From positions 1 to 58,668 of the forward strand of contig JAFEAR010000081.1 in NCBI GenBank assembly GCA_018266335.1: 58,668 nt of DNA, written 5' to 3'. The notes beneath the pieces were generated by a model, which searched no databases, was not told the origin of the DNA, and saw only the letters and a list, made by a program, of their open reading frames with translations. The position numbers and the translations under genes are program-made. Origin of the DNA: Bdellovibrionales bacterium. GTDB taxonomy: Bacteria; Bdellovibrionota; UBA2428. Positions 32,395 through 40,432 of this stretch are shown here, one piece after another. Position 1 is the first letter of the stretch; the number at the start of each line of letters is the position of its first letter.

Positions 32395-33743
32395 AGCGGC
32401 GTTTCGGGAAATTTCAGGACATCTGGTGGCTATTGCTCGTGATGCTCGCACTTTTCATGATGCTCTGGTTTTCGCCAGCCCGAGCCGAGGAGCATAGTTT
32501 TCGATACTCAAAGCGCCTTCAGCCCTCGGACTATCTGCTCCAGTCCCATGACTCCTTAAGAGACCCCGTGTTCGATCACTACAAGACAGTCGATCTTGGG
32601 GCGAGCATCGGGGTTGGCTCTGACTGCGGACGGCTTGATGTGGGTGGCACGCTTCGCTCATCGCTAAAAAACATCCTCGATACGAAATACTTTGGCGACT
32701 TGGGGCGAAACATCATCGCGGGAAGTCCTATGCTCCTGACCTGCTACTTCTCGCCGACGTGGTGCGCGATCCTAAAGCATAGCCAACTGAGTGCAAACTT
32801 CCTCTCCCAGATGCGACTCGATCAGTGTTCTCTGGTGGATAAGTATGTCGATTCGCGAGTGGAGGATTTCTACCGTGAGCGTCAGGAGTGCGTGCATCGC
32901 TCAATCCAAAGTAATGGCGGCGATCTTGAGCGGGCAATGGATTCCTGTAACGGGCGCGGGATCTGGGAGCAAAACCTTGGGAGCTGGGCCGGAGGCCGCC
33001 CCGGTGAAAAAGTCGAGGTGAATCGCCTGATCGAGGGCTCGGCCAAGTGGGCAGGTTTCACGAGTGCCGAGGCCCAGCCCACGGTGAGCCTCGTGAAGGC
33101 ACTTGTGGGCGATACGATCGTATCAAAGGGGAATATCTCGGTTGAGTATGGCCCCAGGCGGGAGTCGGCGCTCTCGCCGCGTTCGCACCTTCAGGGCTTG
33201 GAGGCGACTGTCTACGAGCGCCTTTGCGTGCAGGGTGTCCTTCAGGCTGGGGCCGAGGACGGCGAGACGGGCCTCCGCTCTCTTAGCCAGCCCGGCGGCA
33301 TTGGACTCGAGGGCGTCTCCGTTGATCGACAGACGATACGCGCACTTCTCCTGATGCCTCCCCAGGAGCGCTCGCTTGCATGTCGAAAACTCGCCGGGAG
33401 TCTTGCCCTAACTGCGTTTTCAAGCGACATGAACCGCGCGCTCGATATGCTTTCGACGCTTACCCAAAATCCGAATCTCCCCGAGAACCGAAGAGCGGAA
33501 CTCGAGCAAAAGCGCCGCACCTTAAAAGAGTCGGTGGACATCACCCTTTCGCTTCAAAAGAGCCGAAATGAACCCGTAAATGCCGCTTTAGCTGACGTGA
33601 ACGCTCGTGGGCGGGCGCTTTCGGACTCGATGGTGCAAGCCGAACTCAAGAATGATGAAAGTGCCGAGAACCGCCGTCGTGTGGAATCTCGCTATTTCGA
33701 TTGCGCCGACCCCATGTGGTGCGAGCCCGTCGGAGGTCGCTAA
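32391..33743 (+). CDS. TraH/PFL_4711-like periplasmic conjugation protein
   Basis: The 450-aa protein has a Sec signal (LLLVMLALFMMLWFSPARA) and a conserved Cys-containing block CGRLDVGGTLRSSLKNILDT (about 80-99) with SPMLLTCYFSPTWCAILKHS (about 110-129). This is the pattern of TraH-type ICE proteins (PFL_4711 family), and the coiled-coil-prone C-terminus ends in paired Cys. TraH proteins stabilise pilus extension and depend on disulfide chaperones such as the TraF-like protein here. Confidence 0.78.
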   Translation: MKRRFGKFQDIWWLLLVMLALFMMLWFSPARAEEHSFRYSKRLQPSDYLLQSHDSLRDPVFDHYKTVDLGASIGVGSDCGRLDVGGTLRSSLKNILDTKYFGDLGRNIIAGSPMLLTCYFSPTWCAILKHSQLSANFLSQMRLDQCSLVDKYVDSRVEDFYRERQECVHRSIQSNGGDLERAMDSCNGRGIWEQNLGSWAGGRPGEKVEVNRLIEGSAKWAGFTSAEAQPTVSLVKALVGDTIVSKGNISVEYGPRRESALSPRSHLQGLEATVYERLCVQGVLQAGAEDGETGLRSLSQPGGIGLEGVSVDRQTIRALLLMPPQERSLACRKLAGSLALTAFSSDMNRALDMLSTLTQNPNLPENRRAELEQKRRTLKESVDITLSLQKSRNEPVNAALADVNARGRALSDSMVQAELKNDESAENRRRVESRYFDCADPMWCEPVGGR

Positions 33744-33746
33744 ACC

Positions 33747-35258
33747 ATGTTCACCAACACCGCCTATGAGGCCATGTATCAGTATCTGGGCCTTTCGCTC
33801 CACTCGGCGTTCATTGAAGCCATCACGGGCCAGAAGGTCTTTGCGGGTATCGTGCTGCTCACCTTCGGGGTGTGCTTTTTCCTGACGACCGTGCAGTTCT
33901 TCTCGCGCTACCTGCCGGGGAGCCTTGTGCGCAAGCGCTTTGTTCCACTCTCGAAATATGTGCAGATTGTAGCGTGTCTCTTTCTTGGCTCGGCTCTTCT
34001 CAAGGTTGGGTCGGAAGTTCAGGTGAAGAGCTATCGGGGTGAGTCTTGGCACACGAATCCCTACGTGAAGGCGCACATCAATGAGGGCCAGCCAAGCTAC
34101 CGGGTGAGCCTGGTGTTTGATGTTCTCTCCCGCTCCGCGGAAGAAGTCTCGGCCCTCATCGCCCGGATCGTGGACGGGCTTTTTAAGTCCACCAATTCCC
34201 AGCTTGAGGCGCCTGATTTCTTCTTCAAGGCCATCATGTACGCGGGCGCCTCAACTATTGATGACCCGTCGCTAAAGAAGGAAATCACCTTCTACACAGA
34301 GGAGTGCTTTGATCGACTCTTGCCGCTTGTGAAGCAAGCGGATGCGAGAGGGCGACTTGACGGTTTCTATGGGCGAAGCCCTATCATTGATGAGCGCCTG
34401 CGGGAGATCGTTATCGACGACAAGGTGCCGCCTCCGGTCACTTGCCTTGACGTAAGACAGGAGATGGAAGGAAAGCTTCGCTCGTATGCGGTAGCGAAGG
34501 GGGCAAGGCTTAGTCATCAGGCGGAAGCCGGTAAATCCTCCGTTCGGGATCTCGTAAACTGGGAAAATCTGGTTGCTTCGCGGGCGATTGCAAATCACTA
34601 CCTCGACTCCAATGAGGGCTGGATGGGGATGCAAAAAGAGGCCGAACTTCCCACGACCGGCGGACGAGTTTTCCAGAGGGTATTTCGGTTAGTCTCATGG
34701 AACGGGCTCTTCTCCGTGCTGGGTCTAAAGGACATGCAGGGTGCGGCCTTGGCCGCCTCTCGTAGCCTTGAATTTAGCGAACTGCTCGCGCGCGCTCCCC
34801 ATATTGCGGGCTTCATCAAAATGGCGGCTATTGCCGTTTTCCCGTGGCTTCTCTTTTTCGTGGTGGCCGGCTACTGGCGCGCTCTTGTTTACTGGTTTCT
34901 TGTCTACTTCTCGGTTCTTCTTTGGACGCCGATCTGGACGCTCCTCTACCACATCGTTGTTTCGATCACGCTTTCGGCTGAGACGATGCACGCTTTTGGG
35001 CTCCTAAACGACGGCATCTCGCTTACGGCATCCGAGCTTGTCACCTCGCGCATCTACCACCTCTACGAAGTCTATAGCTGGCTCCAAGTGCTGACCGGCA
35101 CCCTCTTCACGGGTGGACTTCTCTTCTTCATGCGCCCGATTCTTTCGGACACGACAGCCGATGAAGTGCCGGATGCTGTGGATGATTCAAAGAAGACGGC
35201 TTCGACGGGTATGGCAGCTCATGGACTCGCGAAGAAGGCTCTCGCCGCGGCGGTTTAA
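33747..35258 (+). CDS. TraG-N-like polytopic mating-pair protein
   Basis: The 503-aa protein has hydrophobic segments near 25-47 and 73-90, then a large soluble region (about 95-350), then three or four more TM segments (about 350-475). This matches the N-terminal membrane portion of TraG-type proteins that follow TraH in F-like operons. The long periplasmic C-terminal domain of F TraG is missing, so it corresponds to the shorter ICE version. It starts 3 bp after the TraH-like gene. Confidence 0.75.
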   Translation: MFTNTAYEAMYQYLGLSLHSAFIEAITGQKVFAGIVLLTFGVCFFLTTVQFFSRYLPGSLVRKRFVPLSKYVQIVACLFLGSALLKVGSEVQVKSYRGESWHTNPYVKAHINEGQPSYRVSLVFDVLSRSAEEVSALIARIVDGLFKSTNSQLEAPDFFFKAIMYAGASTIDDPSLKKEITFYTEECFDRLLPLVKQADARGRLDGFYGRSPIIDERLREIVIDDKVPPPVTCLDVRQEMEGKLRSYAVAKGARLSHQAEAGKSSVRDLVNWENLVASRAIANHYLDSNEGWMGMQKEAELPTTGGRVFQRVFRLVSWNGLFSVLGLKDMQGAALAASRSLEFSELLARAPHIAGFIKMAAIAVFPWLLFFVVAGYWRALVYWFLVYFSVLLWTPIWTLLYHIVVSITLSAETMHAFGLLNDGISLTASELVTSRIYHLYEVYSWLQVLTGTLFTGGLLFFMRPILSDTTADEVPDAVDDSKKTASTGMAAHGLAKKALAAAV

Positions 35259-35294
35259 TCATGAACAGGGAGGAAACTATGAATACTTTGAGCT

Positions 35295-35368
35295 CGCGCG
35301 AAGCGCGAAATGTCCGGAGCCTGGCGAGCCGAAGGCTCGCCCCATGGGGGATTGGGGGGAACCCCCAA
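35295..35368 (+). other. Three consecutive hairpins with GAA triloops
   Basis: CGCGC-GAA-GCGCG (35295-35307), GGCGAGCC-GAA-GGCTCGCC (35323-35341) and TTGGGGG-GAA-CCCCCAA (35352-35368) follow one another in the gap after the TraG-like gene. The first two have the C-GAA-G closing that makes unusually stable DNA minihairpins. They may separate the mating-pair genes from the mobilisation genes at mRNA level, or fold in transferred single strands. Confidence 0.55.
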
Positions 35369-35470
35369 AGGCTTTGCCGGACTGGGGCGCCAGCACAGTC
35401 CATGCTCGCCAGACCCCCGTTTCACCCATCACTTACATCTGAAAAAAATATATTCGCAGGAGAAAATTAC

Positions 35471-35788
35471 ATGACACACCCCAACCACCACACGGCACCG
35501 CTCACACTTCGTTTTTGTGCATCTCGCTTACTCACCACACTCACATTGGCCACGCCGCTCTTTGTCTCTGCATGCGCCTCCACTTGCACCAAGTCCGCTA
35601 GGATTTCGCGCATCGCGGATCAACAGCTTGTCGTCATCGAGTCAGTACAGCGTGAGCGCGGAAGTCCTGCGGTGAGCGGCCCCGCGAGCAAAAATGAGGC
35701 ACTTCGCCGGGCGGAAGCGCATCTAAGCGAAGCGCTAGATGCGCTGAAACGCTCGGTTGAGGCGATCAACCAAGAGGAGGAAAAGTAA
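35471..35788 (+). CDS. 105-aa lipoprotein at the end of the tra operon
   Basis: ATG 35471 follows AGGAG by 9 nt; the longer upstream frame runs through hairpin DNA and is rejected. Signal LLTTLTLATPLFVSAC has lipobox VSAC, then CASTCTKS and a long helix (NEALRRAEAHLSEALDALKR). It may be an exclusion or pilus-associated lipoprotein. No family is recognised. Confidence 0.7.
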   Translation: MTHPNHHTAPLTLRFCASRLLTTLTLATPLFVSACASTCTKSARISRIADQQLVVIESVQRERGSPAVSGPASKNEALRRAEAHLSEALDALKRSVEAINQEEEK

Positions 35789-35789
35789 C

Positions 35790-35969
35790 ATGAGCGAGAG
35801 TAGTCAAACGAACGATCCCGGCAATGAAACGATGAAGCAAGTGGGCACGCTTGATGAGATCGTGAGGCAGGCCGCGCAGGACAAAAGGTCCTGCGCGGCC
35901 GAGCCGGAGGAAGTAGCAAGCTGGATCACGGCTATTGGGCGTGCGATCCGAGCGATTTTTTCACTGTAG
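35790..35969 (+). CDS. 59-aa protein of unknown function
   Basis: ATG 35790 lies one base after the lipoprotein stop and has GAGGAGG upstream. The product is polar and helical with a short amphipathic C-terminal helix (VASWITAIGRAIRAIFSL), which could bind membrane or protein. No domain is recognised. Confidence 0.6.
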   Translation: MSESSQTNDPGNETMKQVGTLDEIVRQAAQDKRSCAAEPEEVASWITAIGRAIRAIFSL

Positions 35970-36025
35970 CCGCGAAGTCAGAAAAAGGCCAAGCGCATCG
36001 CGCGCAGGCCATGTATCAAATCGTC

Positions 36026-36058
36026 CTCATCCTACCGCTAAAGCTCCTGGCGGATGAG
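36026..36058 (+). other. Candidate oriT/nic inverted repeat upstream of mobC
   Basis: CTCATCC (36026-36032) and GGATGAG (36052-36058) form a perfect 7-bp inverted repeat, with CCGC/GCGG able to extend pairing inside. Origins of transfer for MobC/relaxase systems usually lie next to these genes with such a repeat. A 24-codon frame (36011-36085) also crosses this site and overlaps the mobC start by ATGA, so a leader peptide is an alternative explanation. Confidence 0.4.
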
Positions 36059-36081
36059 TTACCCAGAAGAGGGTTCTCACC

Positions 36082-36453
36082 ATGAGCGAAGAAAAGCGTC
36101 CCGATAAACCCATCCCGAAGCGCCTTGTTGCTTACGTTCGGCTTAGTCCGGAGGAGCACGATCGGCTTGAAAGCGACGCGCGAGCCAGCGGCGAGAGCGT
36201 CGCGGAGCTGATGAAGCGCGTCTACTTTTCGAGAAAGCCGCTAGTGCTTCTGATGTCGAGAGAGGATCAAAGGAGCCTCATGGGTACGCTTGGCCGAATC
36301 GGAAATAATATTAATCAAGTGGCCCGCGTACTGAATAGCGGCTTTCGAGAAGGCTTTAGCGATGATCTGGCGTCCGTGCGTCGCGACTTTTCGATGCTTC
36401 TCACCTACCTTACGTCGCGGTTTAAGCTGCTCGACTCCGACGAGAAGGCGTGA
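36082..36453 (+). CDS. mobC: MobC-family relaxosome accessory protein
   Basis: The 123-aa protein has an N-terminal ribbon-helix-helix-like part (RLVAYVRLSPEEHDRLESDA) and the MobC signature LGRIGNNINQVARVLNSG (about 72-89). MobC binds oriT and helps the relaxase open and nick the strand. It lies 9 bp before the relaxase gene. Confidence 0.9.
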   Translation: MSEEKRPDKPIPKRLVAYVRLSPEEHDRLESDARASGESVAELMKRVYFSRKPLVLLMSREDQRSLMGTLGRIGNNINQVARVLNSGFREGFSDDLASVRRDFSMLLTYLTSRFKLLDSDEKA

Positions 36454-36462
36454 GGGATCGTC

Positions 36463-38304
36463 GTGGCGACAGTCCAAATTTATCCCCGGCACAGTGCTGC
36501 AAAGGTGATTACCTATGTCTTCACCAAGGGAAAGCAACCGGGTGATGCAGTGGACTCCGAACGGTGTTCAACTGAGTACGAGCAAATCATCGCGGACTTC
36601 AAGTCCGTTCGTGATGCCTATAACCACAAGCCGCGATGCATAGAGGCCTTCCACGTTATACAAAGTTGGAGCCCAGAGGATTCAGCAAAGCTTACGCCAG
36701 AGAAGGCAAACGAGCTTGGGCGTAAGCTCGTCGAAGGCTATTTCGCGGGCCACCAGTTCACGGTGGTAACGCATACCGATACGCGAAACCTCCATAACCA
36801 TATTGTCGTAAGTCCTATCAACATGGAGACAGGCGCGAGGATGTACAGCGAAACCGGACATCGGGACAAGCTTCGGGCCATTAGCGACAAGCTTTGCTTG
36901 GAGCATGGCCTAAGCGTCATTGATAGATCAAAGCATCCGATGAGTGCCTTGAATCTCTCTTGGAAAGCTCGCCGGATCATAAAGGAAGGTCGGGAGAGCT
37001 ATGTTTTCGATCTCGCGCAGAAGGCAATCTGGTCGGCGTACTTTAGCCGAAACTACGACGAATATGCGGCGTACCTTGGCGCCTTTGGTATTCGCGTCAC
37101 GGTCGAAGCGCAGAACATTCGGTACGAGTATCCGGGCAAGGATAAGGTGAAGCGCGGCTCAAAGCTGGGCCACGCTTTTGACAAGAAGGGCTTAGAGGAG
37201 AAGTTCAAAGCCAACGACGAGAAGTATTCTAAGCACCCCGAGCTTCTGGCCGCTGTGCGCGGCGGCGGAGCAGCCGTGCAGGCGGCCTGGGAAGCGGAGC
37301 TTAGAAAGCGGGCGCAGATACTCGCGCAGGCACCGAAGGACTACGGCGCGTTTACGAAGACGGCCCGCAAGGGCCGGCAGAGTACAGCGCACGAGTCCAC
37401 GGAGAAGCTGCGCGACTCGATTATCCCCCTTGAGTGCATTGAGAAGGCGAGAGGCGGCAATCTTCTTACCTACTGTCGTGACAACGGCATTGCCCTTATC
37501 GACATTGGCGGTGGTAAATTCAAGCTCAAGGGCCGCGAGCACGTTATTCTTTCAGCCACCGAGTCGGTGAATACGAAAAATAACCAGCACGGGAACCTGA
37601 TTGATTTTGTAGCGTCGCACATGCAGGTCAGTTACCTGACTGCAATCGCGCACATTACGGACAATCCGAGGCTTTTGCTTTTTGCGAAAGCCTTCGAGGA
37701 GCCGGGGCGCGTTTACAATAGCTTTCGTATCCCAAATCAGAAGCTCGAAGGAGCAACTGAAGGAAAGAAGAAGCTTATGGCGTTTCTCAAAACGCGCGGC
37801 GCAGCCGGACGCGTTGCTGATGAGCTCCTGCGACATCAGCAAGCGCAAGTGGAAAAAGGTGGAGCTATCCACCTTTTTCCACGAGGAGAGCCCACGGGCT
37901 CGCTTGAGTATGAGCCAAGCGACGACAAGAAAGAGCCCAAGAAGCATGGGCAGTTTCGCACCCCGTTTTTCTCAAGCCGTGGCACGGGGAGTAAGGCGGT
38001 TGTGTTCACCGATCCTCTCTCCTTTGTCCAAAAGCGCGGCATGGACGTGTTTTCGGATGTCAGACGAAAAGACGGCCTGCTTGCGCTCATGGAGCCGGAT
38101 GTCGAAAAAGTGCATCAATATGTGGCCGAGAACGTACACGTTCGACAGCTACATATTGTGCGCTTCACGCATCGTCCGCCGACAAAGGTCGAGCTCGACT
38201 TCTTCGAGAACCTGAAGGGCACGCTCGCAAAGGACAAGATCGAAATTCATGTCATCTCCTGGGACCAAGCGCTTGAGCGCGAGGGACCGGGCCTTAGTCG
38301 CTAG
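36463..38304 (+). CDS. mobA: MobA/VirD2-type relaxase with C-terminal primase-like domain
   Basis: The 613-aa protein (GTG start) has relaxase motif III HTDTRNLHNHIVV (His 104, 111, 113) and a candidate nicking Tyr in VITYVF near the N-terminus (about 18). It cuts one strand at oriT and stays covalently bound during transfer. Residues about 320-410 (IPLECIEKARGGNLLTYCRD, GNLIDFVASHM) resemble the CHC2/DUF3991-type primase zinc domain but without the zinc Cys set. A Toprim-like remainder (SFVQKRGMDVFSDV and beyond) follows. A relaxase-primase fusion would suit replication of the incoming strand. Confidence 0.85.
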   Translation: MATVQIYPRHSAAKVITYVFTKGKQPGDAVDSERCSTEYEQIIADFKSVRDAYNHKPRCIEAFHVIQSWSPEDSAKLTPEKANELGRKLVEGYFAGHQFTVVTHTDTRNLHNHIVVSPINMETGARMYSETGHRDKLRAISDKLCLEHGLSVIDRSKHPMSALNLSWKARRIIKEGRESYVFDLAQKAIWSAYFSRNYDEYAAYLGAFGIRVTVEAQNIRYEYPGKDKVKRGSKLGHAFDKKGLEEKFKANDEKYSKHPELLAAVRGGGAAVQAAWEAELRKRAQILAQAPKDYGAFTKTARKGRQSTAHESTEKLRDSIIPLECIEKARGGNLLTYCRDNGIALIDIGGGKFKLKGREHVILSATESVNTKNNQHGNLIDFVASHMQVSYLTAIAHITDNPRLLLFAKAFEEPGRVYNSFRIPNQKLEGATEGKKKLMAFLKTRGAAGRVADELLRHQQAQVEKGGAIHLFPRGEPTGSLEYEPSDDKKEPKKHGQFRTPFFSSRGTGSKAVVFTDPLSFVQKRGMDVFSDVRRKDGLLALMEPDVEKVHQYVAENVHVRQLHIVRFTHRPPTKVELDFFENLKGTLAKDKIEIHVISWDQALEREGPGLSR

Positions 38305-38363
38305 TTTTTTGCTTTAAATGCCTACGGCGTTAGCCGCGGCACTCATCAATTCAAAGTTTCCTA

Positions 38364-38376
38364 CCGCCGAAGGCGG
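38364..38376 (+). other. C-GAA-G minihairpin after the relaxase gene
   Basis: CCGCC-GAA-GGCGG, flanked by GTTT and AAAC that can extend the stem. It has the same triloop as the hairpins at 35295 and 35323. Confidence 0.45.
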
Positions 38377-38402
38377 AAACCGAGCCCGCAAAGCGAGGTT
38401 TT

Positions 38403-38768
38403 ATGGAAACCCCTGTTCAGGCCAAACAGTCCAAAGCACCGTCTCGTCCGTCTCCTTACTGCACGGTGCGAGTGAAGAAAGAGACGCGAAAGCGGATTCT
38501 TTCTGAACTCGCCAAAGCGAACAAGAAAGATTTCGGACGGCGTGTACACGCCGACGAAATCCTTTCGGTCGCGCTGACGCTACTGACGCCCGATCATATC
38601 AAAAAGCTCCAAGAGGAATCGCTTTCAGCGATGGACCGCTTGGAGCGCGACTATCGGACGCACGTAGCAAAGCACGGCCCGATGTCGAAAGACGTGTACC
38701 TCGGCAAGCGCTTGAGCGGGGAAATCCCTGCTCAAGTCGCGAGCCCATCGCAGCAATTGAACCCGTAA
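38403..38768 (+). CDS. 121-aa basic protein, possible small DNA-binding protein
   Basis: ATG 38403 follows AGCGAGG. The product contains SPYCTVRVKKETRKRILSEL with an Ala/Lys-rich helix pair, reminiscent of ribbon-helix-helix proteins (a strand then two helices), and a charged C-terminal helix. It lies between mobilisation and recombination genes. Function unknown. Confidence 0.6.
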   Translation: METPVQAKQSKAPSRPSPYCTVRVKKETRKRILSELAKANKKDFGRRVHADEILSVALTLLTPDHIKKLQEESLSAMDRLERDYRTHVAKHGPMSKDVYLGKRLSGEIPAQVASPSQQLNP

Positions 38769-38843
38769 TTTCCTCTATGAAAATCGCGAAAAATTCGCCG
38801 GTTCATTTCCATTTTTCCACTGAAAAAAAACCGAGGTGAGGGT

Positions 38844-39086
38844 ATGGTAACAACTGCCTTAGTATCTCCTGGCGCAGTCGGGCCGGGAGAGGTGTTCTTT
38901 GACATAAAATTAGTTTGGTTAAACTCTGAAGAGGCTGCGCGCTATCTTCGGAAGACAGTCGGCGCATTGCGCACGGCGGTATGCCGTGGCTATGTACGTG
39001 CCAGAAAATGGAAACGACGACTGTACTTCAAACGGGAAGAACTCGATGCACTGCTGAATAACTCCCAGAAGCTTGGGGGTTTCTAA
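38844..39086 (+). CDS. xis: Excisionase-like HTH_17 protein
   Basis: The 80-aa protein contains LNSEEAARYLRKTVGALRTA and YVRARKWKRRLYFKREELDA, the winged-helix pattern of MerR/excisionase proteins. It overlaps the integrase start by one base. Recombination directionality factors are typically such small proteins coupled to a tyrosine integrase. Confidence 0.8.
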   Translation: MVTTALVSPGAVGPGEVFFDIKLVWLNSEEAARYLRKTVGALRTAVCRGYVRARKWKRRLYFKREELDALLNNSQKLGGF

Positions 39087-40414
39087 TGTCTGTTTGGTCG
39101 TACACCAATGCAGGTGGCGAATTAGTTTGGGGTGCTTATGCAAATCTTCGTAGCAAGATTGATCGCACAATTCGTGTTCAAGACCGTGCTTATGATCTGA
39201 AAGATGAGCACGCAGCTAGATTAAGAGAAAGAAAACTTTACGCAGAAGTAGCACAAGAGGTTGCTCGACGTGAACAAGAAGGTTCGCTTTGGGGTGTCGT
39301 AATTGAAGGATGGGAGAAGGCAAAGAAACTTCTTCCTGAGAATGATGAAGACTACCTACAGCCCGACACAGTGTCGGATATGGTGGCGCTCCTTCATAAG
39401 TACACGAAGACATGGTTCGATATTCCCGCAGGGAAAATCACCCAAGCGGACGGCAAGGCCGCGTTGAAGACTCTGAGAGAAGATGGGCGTAGTCGCAGCA
39501 CTGAGGTCAAGCTCAAGTGCGCGATCAAATCCGTCTTTCAGTGGGGGCTTGATGAGCGAATCATCAAGGGGGCGACCGGAAATCCGGTAGATGGTGTCAA
39601 AGTTCGCGGCAAGAAGGAGGATAAGCTTCCCGAAATTCTGACGATAGATCAGATTCGGAAGCTTATCGCCGTTGCCAAGGAACTTGGACATTCTTGGTGG
39701 TCGGTCTGGGTTGTTGCTCTCTTAACCGGGATGCGCAGCGGGGAGCTTCATGCTCTACGCTGGGATCGGGTTGAGATGGTGTCTGAGCAAGCGGCGCTCG
39801 CTCAGGCATCTTTGGCGCCTGACAAGCGGTGTTTCGGACTGATGAGAATTCATAGGTCCTACAACGCGAAACTCAGGACCGATAAATGCACCAAAGGAGC
39901 TTATTGGCGAACAATTCCGATCTCGGGTGAGCTCTACTGGTTCTTGGCGGAGCTAAAGAGAGCTTCTGGGAGCTTGGAGCATGTTTTACCGAGGTTTCGG
40001 GATTGGGATAAGGGCGAGCAAGCGCGAGTCCTTAGAACATTCTGCGCTTCGGTTGGGCTGCCTTCGATTAAGTTCCATACCCTTCGGGCCTGTTTCGCGA
40101 CCCAGCTCATTTCCAACGGGATTTCTAACGGTCGCGTTATGAAGATCTGCGGTTGGAAGAACTTGGCCACTATGGATCGTTATATCCGTATGGCTGGTAT
40201 TGATGAGCGTGGCGCAACGGAGGGCCTAAAGGTGCTTTCTTCGGACATCGAGGCTATGACTCAGGTGGTTGATCTGATCGGATTTAGGTCGGATCAACCT
40301 CAAAATGAGGGGCTTGCCGTCCGAGATGGATATGCGCTAGAAACGCCTTCACTCCTGAGTGGGGGTGAGGTACGCAACGATGTGCTGGCTCAGCAAGGCT
40401 CAGCGGCTGCGTAA
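39086..40414 (+). CDS. int: Tyrosine recombinase, element integrase
   Basis: The 442-aa protein has an N-terminal SAM-like DNA-binding region (about 95-165) and a catalytic domain with Arg 217 in LTGMRSGELHAL, HTLR (331-334, His and second Arg), CGWKN (Trp in place of His) and nucleophile Tyr 366 in MDRYIRMAG. It would insert and excise the conjugative element. About the first 80 codons are visibly more AT-rich than the rest of the gene, which could indicate a mosaic origin. Confidence 0.93.
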   Translation: MSVWSYTNAGGELVWGAYANLRSKIDRTIRVQDRAYDLKDEHAARLRERKLYAEVAQEVARREQEGSLWGVVIEGWEKAKKLLPENDEDYLQPDTVSDMVALLHKYTKTWFDIPAGKITQADGKAALKTLREDGRSRSTEVKLKCAIKSVFQWGLDERIIKGATGNPVDGVKVRGKKEDKLPEILTIDQIRKLIAVAKELGHSWWSVWVVALLTGMRSGELHALRWDRVEMVSEQAALAQASLAPDKRCFGLMRIHRSYNAKLRTDKCTKGAYWRTIPISGELYWFLAELKRASGSLEHVLPRFRDWDKGEQARVLRTFCASVGLPSIKFHTLRACFATQLISNGISNGRVMKICGWKNLATMDRYIRMAGIDERGATEGLKVLSSDIEAMTQVVDLIGFRSDQPQNEGLAVRDGYALETPSLLSGGEVRNDVLAQQGSAAA

Positions 40415-40415
40415 G

Positions 40416-40432
40416 TAGTTAATAACCAACTA
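40416..40432. other. Possible tyrosine-integrase core site
   Basis: TAGTT-AATAACC-AACTA is a 5-bp inverted repeat around 7 bp, immediately after the integrase stop and overlapping the stop of the convergent serine recombinase. Core sites of tyrosine recombinases have this shape, and attP often lies next to int. No second copy was found in the window. Confidence 0.3.

Noticed and set aside
35261..35470. N-terminal extension of the 105-aa lipoprotein
   Set aside because: It would be translated from three hairpins and place the lipoprotein signal internally; ATG 35471 has its own ribosome-binding site.
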